Part shown: positions 23,591 to 39,330 of the stretch, piece after piece | How the letters are laid out: every line of letters begins with the position of its first letter | Numbering within the stretch: position 1 is the first letter of the stretch | NCBI RefSeq assembly: GCF_028476545.1 | Contig: NW_026731810.1 | Span: forward strand, 752,501 to 816,500 | Length of the DNA stretch: 64,000 nucleotides | Direction: 5' to 3' | Source: Physella acuta | Taxonomy: Eukaryota > Mollusca > Gastropoda > Physidae | Program-made: the position numbers and the translations under genes | Notes under the pieces: generated by a model | What the model saw: only the letters and a program-made list of their open reading frames with translations | Database searches by the model: none | What the model was told of the DNA's origin: nothing

Positions 23591-25329
23591 TTTATTTTCA
23601 AAGGTCACTGTACCGATGTTCTCATTTAATTCTATTTACCTCAGTTACGAAAATAAAATCTCTGTAGTCCTGTGCCAAAATTGGGTGAGAACAAGACGTT
23701 AATTACCCTTCTCATAATCAGTGTAATTAACCAATTAGATACGTGCATATGTTTCGGGTTAACGAGTCTAACCCGGAATAAACTAATTGAAAGCACATCT
23801 TCACAAGTTTGCTGTCGGAGATAGAAAACATATGTGCTGTATGATGTCATATTAACCCACGTGTCTTCTAGTTTGACATAGGTCAGTCAAGGATCGAATC
23901 GACTCCGTTACAAAATTACACACACACACACACACACACATACACACATATAATCACACAAATATAGAGATAGGCAGACACACACAGACAGACAAGATTG
24001 CACAACTTGGATTTTCCGACTCACGAAGGTGTAAAACGTCGATATTTGTCAATTACAATACTCCCCCTATACTTCATTTATCACTAACTATAAAACCTAT
24101 CTTGTAGTTAGACAGATACGGAGATTAAGGTGCTAATTAAAACTATACTTTTTTGCTTTTTTTACTGCTAGTTAGCGATTGTAATTTATCCGTAGGAAGG
24201 AGATCCTGTTAAAATCTCATCTAATTTAACGCGATATTTTTTTTTACCGAATCATCCATCATTTACAGCATCCAAAAAATGTAAAGGAATCCTTCCGTAT
24301 TGCAGATAATTTCGTACTAATGAGGTAAAAACTCGATTTTAAAAGAATTACAATCGCATGGGGATTTAATGTGCGCGATGGTATAAAGAAAAGTTAACTG
24401 ACTAAAAAATGTAATCACTGGGTCCGAGAAATTGTCTGCTATCGCTTATGTCACCGTGAATCGATTGAGTTCTATTCATGTCGTAAGTAATGGAAATAGA
24501 GGGCAATAATTCTTGTAAACAGTCTTTAGTGGGGGTAAAATACTAAGTGCACTTTAAACTGTAAAAGTACCAGTCTGTTTTAATGGAGTAAAAGTGAAGC
24601 AGTTGTGGGTGGGTGGGGTTATTGTGGGGGTTTGATAAGTGTGGGGTAGGGTACTTTCTGTTTTAATGTTCAATTATATGCATTCGTATCTCTCTCTGTG
24701 TTGTTCTAATCTAAAGTACACAATACAACATGGCAGTTAATTGGAAACATAATGTTGTTTTCTAAATTTAAATTATTTTATTTCCATGTTAACGCATGCC
24801 TACTTCCCTTTATTTTTTGCAAACTGATTTTTTAAACGAATGTTGACCTTGTGCCATTTTATCTTAAAAGTAATACGAGCATTTAACAGAAATGAAATAA
24901 TATTTTTTACGGTTTTGAAATCTAACGTAAAGCAGTTAATTTATAAAGTATTTCGCTAAGAATCTAATAATATAGACTACCATTTCCTTAATTAGCCCCT
25001 CTATATCTCGCCAATGAAAGTTTAATATAAGGTTCGCTGGCCATGAAATAAAACAAAAGCTCTATATGTGTTTCTACACCCAGCTCAAGCCAGCAGTTAA
25101 ATTAGTTGAATGGCCTTGTAACATGTTCGGTAGCGGACCACACAGAGGATCGTCTCAGTGCTTACAAATAATTCAGCGACTCGACCGTTTCTACTCACCA
25201 CCATACGGAGACACAACACGTGATAGTCGATTCAAGATGCGTCTCATGACTGCGGGCGTAAGCGTCAGTGAGAAAGTTCGGCCACCCCTTAGAAAGTAAA
25301 TTAATTTCCCATGTTGAGGCGGGGGCCAG
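23591..25329. other. AT-rich DNA with small simple repeats
   Basis: An (AC)n microsatellite lies near 23919-23947. A G-rich segment (GTGGGTGGGTGGGG) lies at about 24604-24620. A 77-codon plus-strand frame at 25066-25299 has less biased composition than most here but no recognisable domain; I do not call it a gene. Confidence 0.5.
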
Positions 25330-26800
25330 TGGCTGTCACTACACAATGGTGGCTAATCCTACACTTCTGACCACCGACCCTACACAATGGTGGCTAATCC
25401 TAGTCACACTTCTGACTACCGCCTCTGCTGGGCTAATCCTAGTCACACTTCTGACCACCGCCCCTACACAATGGTGGCTAATCCTACACTTCTGACCACC
25501 GACCCTACACAATGGTGGCTAATCCTAGTCACACTTCTGACCACCGCCCCTACACAATGGTGGCTAATCCTAGTCACACTTCTGACCACCGCCCTTACAC
25601 AATGGTGGCTAATCCTAGTCACACTTCTGACCACCGCCCCTACACAATGGTGGCTAATCCTAGTCACACTTCTGACCACCGCCCCTACACAATGGTGGCT
25701 AATCCTAGTCACACTTCTGACCACCGCCCCTACACAATGGTGGCTAATCCTAGTCACACTTCTGACCACCGCCCCTACACAATGGTGGCTAATCCTAGTC
25801 ACACTTCTAACCACCGCCCCTACACAATAGTGGCTAATCCTAGTCACACTTCTGACCACCGCCCCTGCTGGGCTAATCCTAGTCACACTTCTAACCACCG
25901 CACCTACACAATGGTGGCTAATCCTAGTCACACTTCTAACCACCGCACCTACACAATGGTGGCTAATCCTAGTCACACTTCTGACCACCGCCCCTACACA
26001 ATGGTGGCTAATCCTAGTCACACTTCTGACCACCGCCCCTACACAATGGTGGCTAATCCTAGTCACACTTCTGACCACCGCCCCTACACAATGGTGGCTA
26101 ATCCTAGTCACACTTCTGACCACCGCCCCTACACAATGGTGGCTAATCCTAGTCACACTTCTGACCACCGCCCCTACACAATGGTGGCTAATCCTAGTCA
26201 CACTTCTGACCACCGCCCCTACACAATGGTGGCTAATCCTAGTCACACTTCTGACCACCGACCCTACACAATGGTGGCTAATCCTAGTCACACTTCTGAC
26301 CACCGCCCCTACACAATAGTGGCTAATCCTAGTCACACTTCTGACCACCGCCCTTACACAATGGTGGCTAATCCTAGTCACACTTCTAACCACCGCACCT
26401 ACACAATGGTGGCTAATCCTAGTCACACTTCTAACCACCGCACCTACACAATGGTGGCTAATCCTAGTCACACTTCTGACCACCGCACCTACACAATGGT
26501 GGCTAATCCTAGTCACACTTCTGACCACCGCCCCTACACAATGGTGGCTAATCCTAGTCACACTTCTGACCACCGCCCCTACACAATGGTGGCTAATCCT
26601 AGTCACACTTCTGACCACCGCCCCTACACAATGGTGGCTAATCCTAGTCACACTTCTGACCACCGCCCTTACACAATGGTGGCTAATCCTAGTCACACTT
26701 CTGACCACCGCCCCTACACAATGGTGGCTAATCCTAGTCACACTTCTGACCACCGCCCCTACACAATGGTAGCTAGTCACACTTCTGACCACCTGCTGGG
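25330..26800. repeat. 45-bp minisatellite, about 32 copies
   Basis: The unit combines ACACAATGGTGGCTAATCC and TAGTCACACTTCTGACCACC. Because 45 is divisible by three, long frames are open on both strands (434 codons plus, 485 codons minus, repeating MVANPSHTSDHRPYT and ISHHCVGAVVRSVTR). Some units near 25340-25500 lack four bases and shift the frame, and shorter TGCTGGG variants occur at about 25427 and 25866. These traits, plus the lack of a gene-like flank, argue for a non-coding satellite. Confidence 0.95.
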
Positions 26801-27942
26801 ATACCTTGGCCATTAACGGCAAGGAGACGAGTGAAGCGGTGTAGACGACATACAATTCACGGAGAAAAAACTTCCGGCAAGTCTGTTGTTCCGTTTTGGG
26901 ACATGACATAAATAGCTTCAAGCTTATTTCTTGAGTCGGGATAATTTGGAAGCGTTTTTCTTTTTTAACGTATGTTTTTTTTATTTGAACACTATGTTTT
27001 TAAGTGATTTAAAAATAGCGTGAGTATTTTGTCAAAGTACTTGCGTCGTATTTTATACATTCATTTTTTTTTCATCTATAACATAATATTTCACAACACC
27101 TTCAAGTTTTCACAAGTTTTTATTTAACTTGCTTCCTCTGTTTATCCTCAGTCTGTCGGCATAAATCGAAACGGGCGAGCAAAATTTAGAGCACTTCAAA
27201 CCAAACAATTTTTTTTTGAAATTCTGCATGTGGGTCAAGACTTAAAGAAAATGCAATATGACTTTAACTTTGACTTAATTGGATACCTAATTAGTTTTAT
27301 GAATTCAAAATTTCAGCTACTGGTGCTCAAATTAAACCATATTTCAAATCGAACTGCGACTAGGTTTTGCAACTTCATCACACCTACATCACATCACTTT
27401 TAGCTGAGCTACGCTACTTGTATTTACGCATTCATAACTCACACACTATATAAAGCGGATGCAATTTAGCGTTTTTTTATCCAAGAGGCTGGATGCTCAT
27501 CAATTATTTGATAGTCTATTATGTCTAAAGTTCTATGGGAATATTGTCACTATTATCTAAGCACTTGAGCTGGACCGTATGCAGCTTTGTTATGTATCCC
27601 TAAAATGATTTTTATGTCAATATTATTTTGAATTATGGAAAATATGGAAAAGACAAAAAAAGGAAACAAATGGTAACGCGGTGTTGTAACGTAATATATG
27701 TAAGATATTGATAAATACAATGCAACACAAAAGATAAAGTGAATATTAATTATAAGTAACAGTTGGTAATAATAACATCACAGACTTTTGTTAAGCAATA
27801 TTAGACGTCCCTATTCAAAGAACGTATTAATATACATAAGGCACACATCAATCTATAGTTACAATTTGGCTTTTTTTTTCTACAGCTGTAGCCATCAGCA
27901 TGTATAATTACTTTCTACCTGAAGACTGAAGGTAAACGTAAA

Positions 27943-27943
<1 letters not shown>
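26801..27943. other. AT-rich DNA, nothing recognised
   Basis: No open frame of note, tandem repeat or transposon terminus was seen. Confidence 0.5.

Positions 27944-28027
<84 letters not shown>
27944..28027. repeat. (TA)n microsatellite, about 42 units
   Basis: Uninterrupted TA dinucleotides. Confidence 0.98.
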
Positions 28028-28031
<4 letters not shown>

Positions 28032-29939
28032 TGTATATACCCCATGTTTGTGTGTGTAAAAACGCTATGCTGCCAGATAAACTACTGGCCACTGTAATAA
28101 ATAACCAACTGTAATAAGGATAGGAGAGGGATTAATTAGAGCCAATGCCTGGGGTAGTCATAACAGTAGACGTACACCAATTCTTTTATCGTGGTGTATA
28201 CGTTCTAGTGTGTACCATTTACACAGAATATATCTGTGTTACTGAAGCTGCGCGTTGTGTATTATCAACTTTGATCTTATTGCACGTTGGGAACATGCAG
28301 CTTAAGAGAATGGGTTAAACATATCAACGAGATGTGTTGTGTTTTAAATACTCGTATAAATTTTATACATTTTGTAATGATAGTTTTATTTACGTTTTTT
28401 TTATAAACGATGGAAACTGATTATTGTCTCTTCGTGGGTATTTTAGCATATAAGTGAATCACTGACATAGTGCTTTTATACTGATATAGCTAAGTCAGAA
28501 ACAGTCCTAAAACATTGATATAGCTTAGACACTAACAGTCCTAAAATATTGATGAAAGGAAGGCAAAGTTTAAAACATGGCGATTCGGCTGTTCAAACAT
28601 TAAACAAAAAAAAAACCCGTTTAATCCACAGAACAACCTCCATTCAAATAGCCAGTCCGTGTGCTTGACCACATTGTCTCTGTACACTGAAGCCCCATCT
28701 CCGGCAATAAAATGGTCTCTGTCTGACTTCTTTGTCTTCTATGCACTAAAGATGCTTGTTATCTCCCATTTGTAATCTTTAATTTAAACATCTTTTTCTT
28801 GGCCTACAGGCCTTGGGGGGAAAATCGATTGCGTCTCAAATGTATTTGTTCAGCATTAAAACTGCAAGAAACAAAAGTCGAAATACAGGATACATTTTTA
28901 TACGTGGGTGTTATTGCAGATAAATGGAAAAAAAATAGTTTTATTTGATAGAATATTCACATGCTGATTAAAAGGGTAAGATATTCCATTTTAGATTAAA
29001 GAAACTTAACACCTCACTTCGTGATTTTATTTTTATTTGATGATTTTCTTCTACGACTTTCTTGTCCTCTTGAAAATCGATGATATAGTTAAAATTAGGT
29101 TTTGTGACGACCTTACTATGTAGCTAGCATGTCGCTAGTGACATTATTAGTTGAGACAATACTCGAATGTTGTTTATTCTTGTTTAAAAATATTCATAAG
29201 TTACTTGTTTTCCAATTTATATTATCTTCATGTTTTGTTTCGGTTCATTTGTTTGAAATTATATTTTCGTGTATATTTTTTACAATTTTTTTTAACGAAT
29301 TTATCTTTTCATCTGTAGTAGAACTATTCAAAATTATACAACTTTTTACTGCGACCTAGGACATTGCCCTTAATTTGTGTGAAGTTATCGTAGCGATACT
29401 TCTGTTGTTGAGTAAACCAATCATTGCGAAGCACAGGGGAAGCGTTATGAAACTTTAATTACAAAAACATCTCGACATGAAGGAAGTGTTATGAAAATTT
29501 AACAGCAGTAACATTCGGTATTGTTTACGAGCTGAGAAAAAACATGAATTATAAATAACAACGTGTGAGATGGCGAAACAATTAAAGGAGTTGTGTTTGT
29601 TGCATAACGTTATTGCCTTGCATTGTAGACAAAGGGAGAGAATTCGTATGGGGAGGAGGGAGGTGGTATAATTGTGTTGAGGCAAATACAGTTGTTTATT
29701 TTTGCAGCTTACGTTTTTTAAATGCGAAATAATAGCAGATATAACATCGTTATTATTATGTTAACATTTAGCTACTGTATAGGCGAAAGACGGTTGTATT
29801 ATTTTGCTTACGATATTGTGTCTATTTTTGTGAGTAGGATTTATTCGTTTTGATAAATATAGCTAATAATGTAGACTTTAAGATATTTGCTAGCAAACAT
29901 TTGACCAGACATCAGCAGATAATTATCTCTTAGAAAAGA
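28028..29939. other. AT-rich DNA, nothing recognised
   Basis: A small diverged duplication (GATATAGCTAAGTCAGAAACAG and GATATAGCTTAGACACTAACAG in parts) lies near 28482-28550. A 76-codon plus-strand frame at 29129-29359 is Phe/Leu-rich and AT-driven, unrecognised. Confidence 0.45.
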
Positions 29940-30280
29940 CTCCAGACAAAAAGGTCCTCGGACAAAATATTTCAACTAAAAAATCTCACAAAAAACATTT
30001 AACAAAATATTACTGGACGTTGTATCATTCGAGAAAATATCACTGGACAAAATATTATACAAGAAAATATCATACAAGAAAATATCATTGGACAAAATAT
30101 CATTGGAAAAAATATCATTGGACAAAATATCATTAGACAAAATATCATTGGACAAAATATCATTGGGAAAATTCCCTAAATACAAAACTCTAATCCTGTA
30201 TTACCTTATAGAAGTAATTTCTCACAAATCACACGACAAAATATCATTGGACAAAACATCACGTAGACAAAATATCTCGA
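29940..30280. repeat. 15-bp repeat (AAAATATCATTGGAC) and fringe
   Basis: Tight copies of AAAATATCATTGGAC run from about 30050 to 30170. Diverged units flank them, including ones at 29985-30050 and at 30235-30275. Confidence 0.9.
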
Positions 30281-30801
30281 ATCTTTAATCCAGTATCAGC
30301 TTATAGAAGAAATTTAAACGACCAATTTACTGACAAAGCAACCAAGTTGAATAGGATCCTAGGGACTCACATCAACCAACACAAAGATGAGAAACATAAA
30401 CTTCCCTTCTTTCATTACCCGAGTGAGTACATAAAAGAAATCAGGCCGCGTTTCTTGTACACACACATAATATTAGGTATGCGGAGACAACATCTAAAAA
30501 CAGAATTCAATTTTATAGAAATGGTTGGACTGATTGCATTTTTTCTTGTATCATTACGCGATCTTGTTATGAACTTGAACTTGCTCAAATCGAGATCTAA
30601 AACTGATTTAACTTTAATAAAGCTCCTACGCGCAGATGAATTTTTGCTGTAACAGAATATTTACTGCTTAAATTTCAAATGTTTGTATCGTTTTATTTTA
30701 TTATGAGAAAACCCAAGGTTAACGTTTCAAATTGTATGTGTTACAATCATATGAAATGACTGTAGGAATTTTCGGAATGGTATTTGGGGGAGGAGGGTCA
30801 T
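30281..30801. other. AT-rich DNA with an unassigned open frame
   Basis: A 101-codon plus-strand frame at 30347-30652 (starting MNRILGTHINQHKDEKH) is among the longer ones outside repeats. I see no domain and do not call it. Confidence 0.4.
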
Positions 30802-30846
30802 TAAACAATTTTATTTGATATTTTGGGTACAATAGATTTGATGTGT

Positions 30847-30877
<31 letters not shown>

Positions 30878-31175
30878 CGGAGGGGTATATTTAAAGACTT
30901 TTATTTAATATTTAGGTAATGTTTGTTTGTGTGTGTGCATGTATGAATTTAAACACTTTTATCTAACATTTTAGATAATGTTTCTCTACAGTAGGTGTAG
31001 GTGTGTGTGTGTGTGTGTGTTAAAGGGATGTTTAAACACTGATAATTTGACATTTATGTAATTTTGTTTTTGTTGAGTGTGTTTGGAAGGGAGGGAGGGG
31101 GGGGGGGGTTAAATCACTATTAACATTTCTAGTAATGTATATTTGCAAGGAAGTGGAGGGTACATAATTTGGGTA
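30802..31175. repeat. Degenerate 60-90-bp repeat with embedded (GT)n and G-runs
   Basis: Five blocks begin with variants of TTTAAACACTTTTATTTAAT and GGTAATGTTTG near 30802, 30890, 30950, 31032 and 31109. Each is followed by a GT tract or G-run of different length (GT at 30843-30875 and 31001-31020, G-run at 31097-31108). Confidence 0.7.
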
Positions 31176-34539
<3,364 letters not shown>

Positions 34540-34960
34540 ACGGCTCACCAAAATATTTTTCTATCTCACCTACACAACAGTCTGTCTCGCTGACAGACCA
34601 GTCTATCTCACTTACACAACAGTCTATCTCACCGACACGACAGTCTTTGTCAGAACCACATCTATCCTAGTGTCATACACAAACTGTTGGGCATTACTTT
34701 CCATATTTCAAAATTAACATTCTGATTAAAGACTCGCTTTTTCCCCGTACAACTCCCTCTCTATGAAATCTCAGTCTTACGAAACTAACATCTCAAACTA
34801 TCTCTCAATCTGGTAGAAATATCTCTCCATTTCTTCAAACTATTTTTCTTCATCTTTGAACTACCCCTCTATTCCTTCCAACTGCAAGTCCACTTCGTCT
34901 ATCTCTACGTCTCGTTGAATTATCTCTCCAACTAAAAACGACCTATCACTCCGACCTCCT
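34540..34960. repeat. Degenerate pyrimidine-rich repeat (TCTATCTCAC)
   Basis: CAGTCTATCTCACCTACACAA and related blocks recur near 34557-34640 with a spacing near 27 bp, grading into looser TCTCTCnA-rich sequence to 34960. Confidence 0.6.
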
Positions 34961-35199
34961 GAAACTTGCTCGCGATGTCAGAGATCTGACTATCAAGTTT
35001 TACACGACTATCCCGCCCATGGAGGTTGTCAATAGCCGCATAAAACCGTGGGAAATGGCGTCAATAGCAACACATGGTGGTGGCGGGTAATGTGCGCGGT
35101 GTTGTAAGAAGAGGGACTGGTGGGGTCACTGTTAAAAAAATTGTTGGTGTGGATGTGGGATTGTATGCTAGGTTTTGTGTTTGGTTGTCCCATGCTTTG

Positions 35200-35510
35200 G
35201 TGTTGTGTATATGTTGGTTGGTGGTATGTGCATATTTACTGATGATGTGTACATATTTCAGCTAGGTGTATACGTAATTTTTAGAGGTGGTTTTGTAGTT
35301 GAGACTCGTGTACACTGTTGTGGAATTTATAGTTAATTATGTTGGTGATTGTAGCCTCCAGGTGTGCACATGATTGTGGAAAGTGTGTACAAGATTGTGT
35401 TAGGTGTGTACATGATTGGGGAAAGCGTATATGTGATTGTAGGAGGCTTGTAATAATTGTAAAAGATGTGTAGACGATTGTACATGATCGTGTGAGTGGT
35501 ATACGTAATT
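35200..35510. repeat. Degenerate GT-rich repeat
   Basis: Blocks of GTGTACATGATTGTGG and variants recur at about 35363, 35385, 35406 and 35465. Very diverged. Confidence 0.5.
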
Positions 35511-35843
35511 TAGGAAGCATTTAACTTGATTTCACAAATTTTACAATAAAAAATATATTCGTCCTTTGTGAAGTGATCAGGAAGGAGGATACGGAAATCG
35601 TCAATTTCTAAATTTAGTTCATTAATTTACTGACACAGTTCTACGCGAAGTAAGTCATCGATTAATCTTTAGTGTAATAATTAGACGCAGCGCTAAGCGA
35701 CAAGCCAATTCCTTTATCCCACTAGTTCAGGGGTCGGCAACCTTTTGAGACCGAAGAGCCAAAAGTTACAATTTATAAAATTTCCCAAATTTTAAAGAGC
35801 CGCCAACATTTTTTTTTAATAGTACGATCTCTATTTAGCATTT

Positions 35844-36122
<279 letters not shown>

Positions 36123-36319
36123 CGCGCTATTCGATTCTTCTCTATATACTGTATATAAAAGTAAAGTCGATTGCGGTTTGACAGCGTTCATTCAATCGTC
36201 ATGAAACCTTCCGTAGTTAACTAAAACACTACAGGGGAGGTTTGTACACACAAACAAAATCATTTTAAATTTTTTATGGGCGGCGCCTGGGTGGTGTATT
36301 TTTTGTCAATACACCTTTT

Positions 36320-36650
36320 GGCGCCCAGAGTTCCCGAGCTGCTATGTTAGAACTTGGCATCCAAAAAATCGGGCGTTCTGCATAGCGGGTAAGTGGTATT
36401 CAGCGGCAACACTGCAACAGGTGCAACCACCGGCGCCTCGTCGATTGCGCGACCCGAAGCGCCCCGGGCTCACCTGCGAGCACTATGGCGCCTACGTTCG
36501 TTTTTAAAAATAGGCTATACACTATAGACTCGCGTTGATTTAGTCGCTTACAAAATCGAATCAGGCGCATCCTCCGGCTTCTCTTCAGGGTGCGATTTGG
36601 CGCCCAGGGCTATCCCGCGAGCACTAAGCGCCTATCTTGGTTTTAAGGAG
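36320..36650. repeat. Three diverged direct repeats of about 140 bp within the hAT element
   Basis: GGCGCCCAGAGTTCCCGAGC (36320), AGCGCCCCGGGCTCACCTGC (36458) and GGCGCCCAGGGCTATCCCGC (36599) each start a block that continues in the last two with GAGCACTA, GCGCCTA and a TTTTA run. Confidence 0.65.
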
Positions 36651-37133
36651 CACCCTACAATACGACATACGATGATTAAACCGAGCTAGGGGCCGTACAA
36701 AGCGCCACTGCGGTAGTGTAATCTGGTTCACGAGAGAGCCACTTTACGTCCTCGACAATTAGGCGGCGAGTGATTAACTTACACTCAAGTCTTTCATACA
36801 GCACGCCATGGTGGTAGGCGGTAGTGTAGGTAACCAGTGCCTCGATAAATATGATCCAAACACAGGCATTGTTTACACTTAAATAACTCAGCTTTAGAAA
36901 ACAAGGAAGTACATTGAAATTGGGCGTAACTAAATATTCTAATAGAATAGCGAGTGTCTATTGTTTATATTTATTATTATATTGTTCATTGCCGAGTGCT
37001 GCAGACTAATACTTTAATGAGTTTTAAAAATAAAATAAAACAATTATTAATATTAGTGCACCGAGCTGAAGAGCCGCACCTTGACACCAAAAGAGCCGCA
37101 TGCGGCTCGCGAGCCGCAAGTTGCCGACCCCTG

Positions 37134-37428
37134 CACTAGTTGGTTTAGAGGAATGGATGAAGGTGCATAATTAAACCCGTTGTTTTAATTGCTTTTACTT
37201 ATATAGTTTTCGAGGAATGTATCAACGGTATTAACAATGTAAAAGTATGTCACTCATGAAGATCAACGCTATTCACATCATTGGTAATTTGGACTACCTA
37301 ACAAATATGTTACCATCGGGTTTAGAAGGATAGTACATTTGTTTTTTTAAAACGCTTTGTTAACAAATGAAATCCTTCGAATTTAAATGTAAACATATTG
37401 CCTGCAATAAGATGATATTTAAAAAAAA
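37134..37428. other. AT-rich DNA between the hAT element and the triplicated unit
   Basis: Nothing recognised. Confidence 0.5.
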
Positions 37429-37501
37429 ACTAGAATACCCGTCATCCGTTGGATAACTGGGTTTCGGGGGTCATCCATCAAAAAACATCACGTCTGTCAC
37501 T

Positions 37502-37787
37502 CAGAGGCATAGCGACCCTTCCCGGCGCCCGGGGACAAACTTTTCGATTTTAACCCCCCCCCCTAAGATTTCGATTTTCAACCCCCCCCCCCCCCCTCAA
37601 ACTTTTGATGTGCACCCCCCCCCCCCCCACACTCAAACTTTCCATTTGAACCCCCTCAACCTTTCAATTTATTTTTCCAAACCAGTTTGGCGCCCCAACA
37701 TATGTCCCCCCCGCCCCCCTCCACCTCCCCTTCCCCCCCCCTTCCCCCCGCCTCCCCTCCCGCCCCCCCCTCTTCGCTACGCTACTG
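37502..37787. mobile_element. hAT-like C-run element in composite unit, copy 1
   Basis: The left end CAGAGGCATAGCGACCC and right end CGCTACGCTACTG are inverted. TGTCACT flanks it at 37495-37501 and 37791-37797, three bases beyond the right CTG. Its inside has C-runs with GATTTCGATTTT and AAACTTTCGATTTGAA cassettes like those of the 6072 and 22702 elements, so it belongs to a related subfamily. Confidence 0.75.
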
Positions 37788-37870
37788 CAGTGTCACTTAT
37801 CGTCACAAAAAACAGACCCCACATTCAAAAATATGTTTCTTATCTTTTAAAAACACCGAAAACACCGATT

Positions 37871-38121
37871 TCGGACTATCCCTTCATATACTGACGTCAC
37901 ATGTGACCTACTCAACTCTACTTCCCCTGCCCAGTGTCCCGCCAAGTCTCAGACAACATGTTTTTATCGTTTAAAAAACGATTCCAGCCGAGCATGTCTC
38001 TGACCACACTATCCTTTCATATGCTTAGGACAAAGAAACAGATGAACTCTACTTCACCTGCCCTGTATCCTGCCAAGTTCAGATAGGCAGCTTTATCATT
38101 CACATCTAAAAAAAAAAAATT
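37871..38121 (+). mobile_element. Two SINE-tail segments in tandem, composite unit copy 1
   Basis: The first (37875-37970) has ACTATCCCTTCATAT, CAACTCTACTTCCCCTGCCC and CCGCCAAGTCTCAGACAACA. The second (37991-38121) has CTGACCACACTATCCTTTCAT, GAACTCTACTTCACCTGCCC and CTGCCAAGTTCAGATAGGCA, then poly-A. Both match the 3' body of SINE family A. Neither keeps a tRNA head in the same orientation. Confidence 0.7.
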
Positions 38122-38145
38122 GAAAAAAAATATCATTGACATATT

Positions 38146-38200
38146 GGTCTAGAACCTGTGCCACCCGTATGAGAGCGGACTACGCTACCAGCTTAGCTAT
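38146..38200 (-). mobile_element. tRNA-Met-like head, composite unit copy 1
   Basis: On the minus strand TAGCTAAGCTGGTAGCG resembles an A-box/D-arm, CTCTCAT an anticodon loop with CAT, and GGTTCTAGACC a B-box. The order and spacing suit a tRNA-derived SINE head of elongator-Met type. The acceptor stem is not intact. Confidence 0.6.
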
Positions 38201-38942
38201 TTACTCGTGACGTCACACATGAATTTTTATACTATACTTTTGAGTCTCCGAGCATAGATCTAGATCTAAGTCTAGTAGTAGAATCTAGATCTAGTAACTT
38301 TCAAATAAAATTTTATCTTAAATTAGCCAAACAAAGATTTATATAAAATAATTAAGGCCTGAAATAGATTCTAGATGTATTAAGGCCTGAAATAGATTCT
38401 AGATGTAGAATTTACATTAAGTCTAGATCTAGAATTTACATTGAGTCTAGTGATCTAGATCTAGATCTAGGCTAGATTCATAACTTTCCTTCGACAGCTG
38501 ATCTTTAGATCTAGAGAAATTTATTGTAAAACTAAATGAAAAAGACAGTTTAAAACGCCGCCATTTTATTGTACTAAAGAGTAAACAAAAACCTGTGACG
38601 TCACTATTCCCACAAAGTTTAGTCGATGTTTTAACATTTTTAAAAAAAATTGGTTACTCTACGTATGAATTAATCAATAAATTAATTAACGTCTTTAAAC
38701 AAATTTGTGATTAACAGTCTGTCTTAAAACAATTTTTTTTCTCTACCTACATACTATTTTACAGCTTTCCACGATGAGTGCAACCATGAGCAATAGTCAA
38801 TCAGGCAAACAAACAAACAAAAAAATAAATATTCAAACATGTAAACAAACTTGACTTTTAGTAGTATACTAGAATACCCGTCATCTGTTGGATAACTGTG
38901 GGTTTCGGGGGTCATCCATAAAAAAACATCACGTCTGTCACT

Positions 38943-39245
38943 CAGAGGCATAGCGACCCTTCCCGGCGCCCGGGGACAAACTTTTCGATTTTAACCCCCC
39001 CCCCCCCCAAGATTTCGATTTTCAACCCCCCCCCCCCCCCCTCAAACTTTTGATGTGCACCCGCCCCCACTCAAACTTTCGATTTGAACCCCCCTCAACC
39101 TTTCAATTTATTTTTCCAAACCATTTTGGCGCCCCAACATATGTCCCCCCGCCCCCCCCCTTCCCCCCTCCACATCCCCCCGCCTCCCCTCCCCCCCCCC
39201 CCGCCGCCTCCCCTCCCGCCCCTCCCCCTCCTCGCTACGCTACTG
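38943..39245. mobile_element. hAT-like C-run element in composite unit, copy 2
   Basis: CAGAGGCATAGCGACCC to CGCTACGCTACTG, with TGTCACT on both sides. It differs from copy 1 mainly in C-run lengths. Confidence 0.75.
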
Positions 39246-39330
39246 CAGTGTCACTTATCGTCAGAAAAAACAGACCCAACATTCAAAAATATGTTTCTTA
39301 TCTTTTAAAAACACCGAAAACACCGATTTC

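Larger units (their letters stand above)
37429..38867. repeat. Composite tandem unit, copy 1 (1.44 kb)
   Basis: It starts ACTAGAATACCCGTCATC and ends GACTTTTAGTAGTAT, directly joined to the next copy. Order inside: a leading 70 bp, a hAT-like C-run element, two SINE-tail segments ending in poly-A, a tRNA-like head on the minus strand, a TCTAGATCTAG-rich segment (38255-38520), and an AT-rich end. It lacks about 125 bp present in copies 2 and 3 (after GACAGTTTAAAA at 38560). Confidence 0.93.

Noticed and set aside
25464-26921. 485-codon minus-strand frame as a repetitive protein gene
   Set aside because: Created by a 45-bp tandem unit; an equally long frame exists on the other strand, and some units break the frame.
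30347-30652. 101-codon plus-strand open frame
   Set aside because: No recognisable family and no splice or promoter context; a chance frame cannot be excluded.
37502-37787. Clean 8-bp target duplication for the C-run element
   Set aside because: TGTCACT occurs on both sides but is offset by three bases at the right, so only a 7-bp repeat can be claimed.
38460-38525. Hammerhead ribozyme in the triplicated unit (CAGCTGATCTTTAGATC...GAGAAA)
   Set aside because: The CUGAUGA core is not present (it reads CTGATCT) and no proper stem II can be drawn.
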